From positions 1 to 14,048 of the forward strand of contig CAZFSF010000074.1 of assembly GCA_964522045.1 (NCBI GenBank): 14,048 bases of DNA, given 5' to 3'. Position 1 is the stretch's first letter. Each line of letters begins with the position of its first letter. The notes under the pieces were generated by a model. The model saw only the letters and a program-made list of their open reading frames with translations. It made no database searches and was not told the DNA's origin. The position numbers were made by a program, and so were the translations under genes. Positions 14,028 through 14,048 of the stretch are shown in pieces. This DNA is from Desulfacyla sp964522045 (lineage in GTDB: Bacteria; Desulfobacterota; DSM-4660; Desulfatiglandales; Desulfatiglandaceae).

Positions 14028-14048
14028 CTGTTATATCCGTATCATCAA

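Noticed and set aside
1..14048. CRISPR arrays, tRNA or rRNA genes
   Set aside because: I saw no regular direct repeats with unique spacers and no tRNA-like or rRNA-like stretches. A covariance-model scan would be needed to exclude a tRNA fully.

Overview
The window looks like a chromosomal piece from a Gram-negative bacterium, most probably an uncultured Desulfobacterota ('deltaproteobacterial') lineage. This rests on the protein flavour (MoxR/DUF58/Bat proteins, a DegP/DegQ-type periplasmic protease, a CspA-type cold shock protein), on moderate GC with strong AAAGGAG-type ribosome binding sites, and on short inverted intergenic repeats of a style I associate with that group. It is an inference; no rRNA or other taxonomic marker is present.

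Layout. (1) Positions 1-1080, minus strand: the 5' part of a YaiI/YqxD (UPF0178) gene leaving the window at base 1; a truncated remnant of an ABC-F ATPase gene (412-546); a 47-residue Lys-rich protein gene with a TTG start (631-774); a clear rho-independent terminator; and cspA (876-1076). (2) Positions 1077-2128 hold no intact gene. They contain hairpins upstream of cspA, a 197-bp element with 24-bp terminal inverted repeats (probable MITE, 1270-1466), a fragment of a rho gene (1638-1757), and a block of nested complementary segments ending in a 12-bp hairpin plus T-tract on the + strand (about 1890-2112), a candidate structured RNA. (3) Positions 2129-12761, minus strand: one long co-directional cluster, in transcription order moxR, DUF58 gene, DUF4381-like gene, batA, a batB-batC fusion, batD, batE, then an htrA/degQ-type protease. 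Coupled stop/start overlaps (TGATG, TAATG) join DUF58 to DUF4381-like to batA, and batBC to batD. Three joints instead carry inserted repeat-like DNA (moxR/DUF58, batA/batBC, batE/htrA). (4) Positions 12762-13388: a gene-poor stretch with degenerate coding traces. (5) Positions 13389-14027, + strand: a promoter and a two-gene Phd/YefM-RelE/ParE type toxin-antitoxin module.

How the genes work together: MoxR is an AAA+ ATPase that, in characterised relatives, remodels VWA-domain partners. Here it is encoded with a soluble DUF58 protein carrying a VWA-like metal site and two membrane-anchored VWA proteins (BatA, BatB), plus periplasmic/TPR/SH3-like partners (BatC region, BatD, BatE). The cluster therefore probably encodes a membrane-bound envelope-stress or maturation complex, and HtrA next to it suggests a link to periplasmic protein quality control. 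The biochemical role of Bat complexes is still poorly defined.

I did not find a convincing wholly new multi-gene system. The most unusual items are the candidate structured RNA, the two cleanly truncated housekeeping-gene fragments, and the repeat elements lodged inside the moxR-bat operon.
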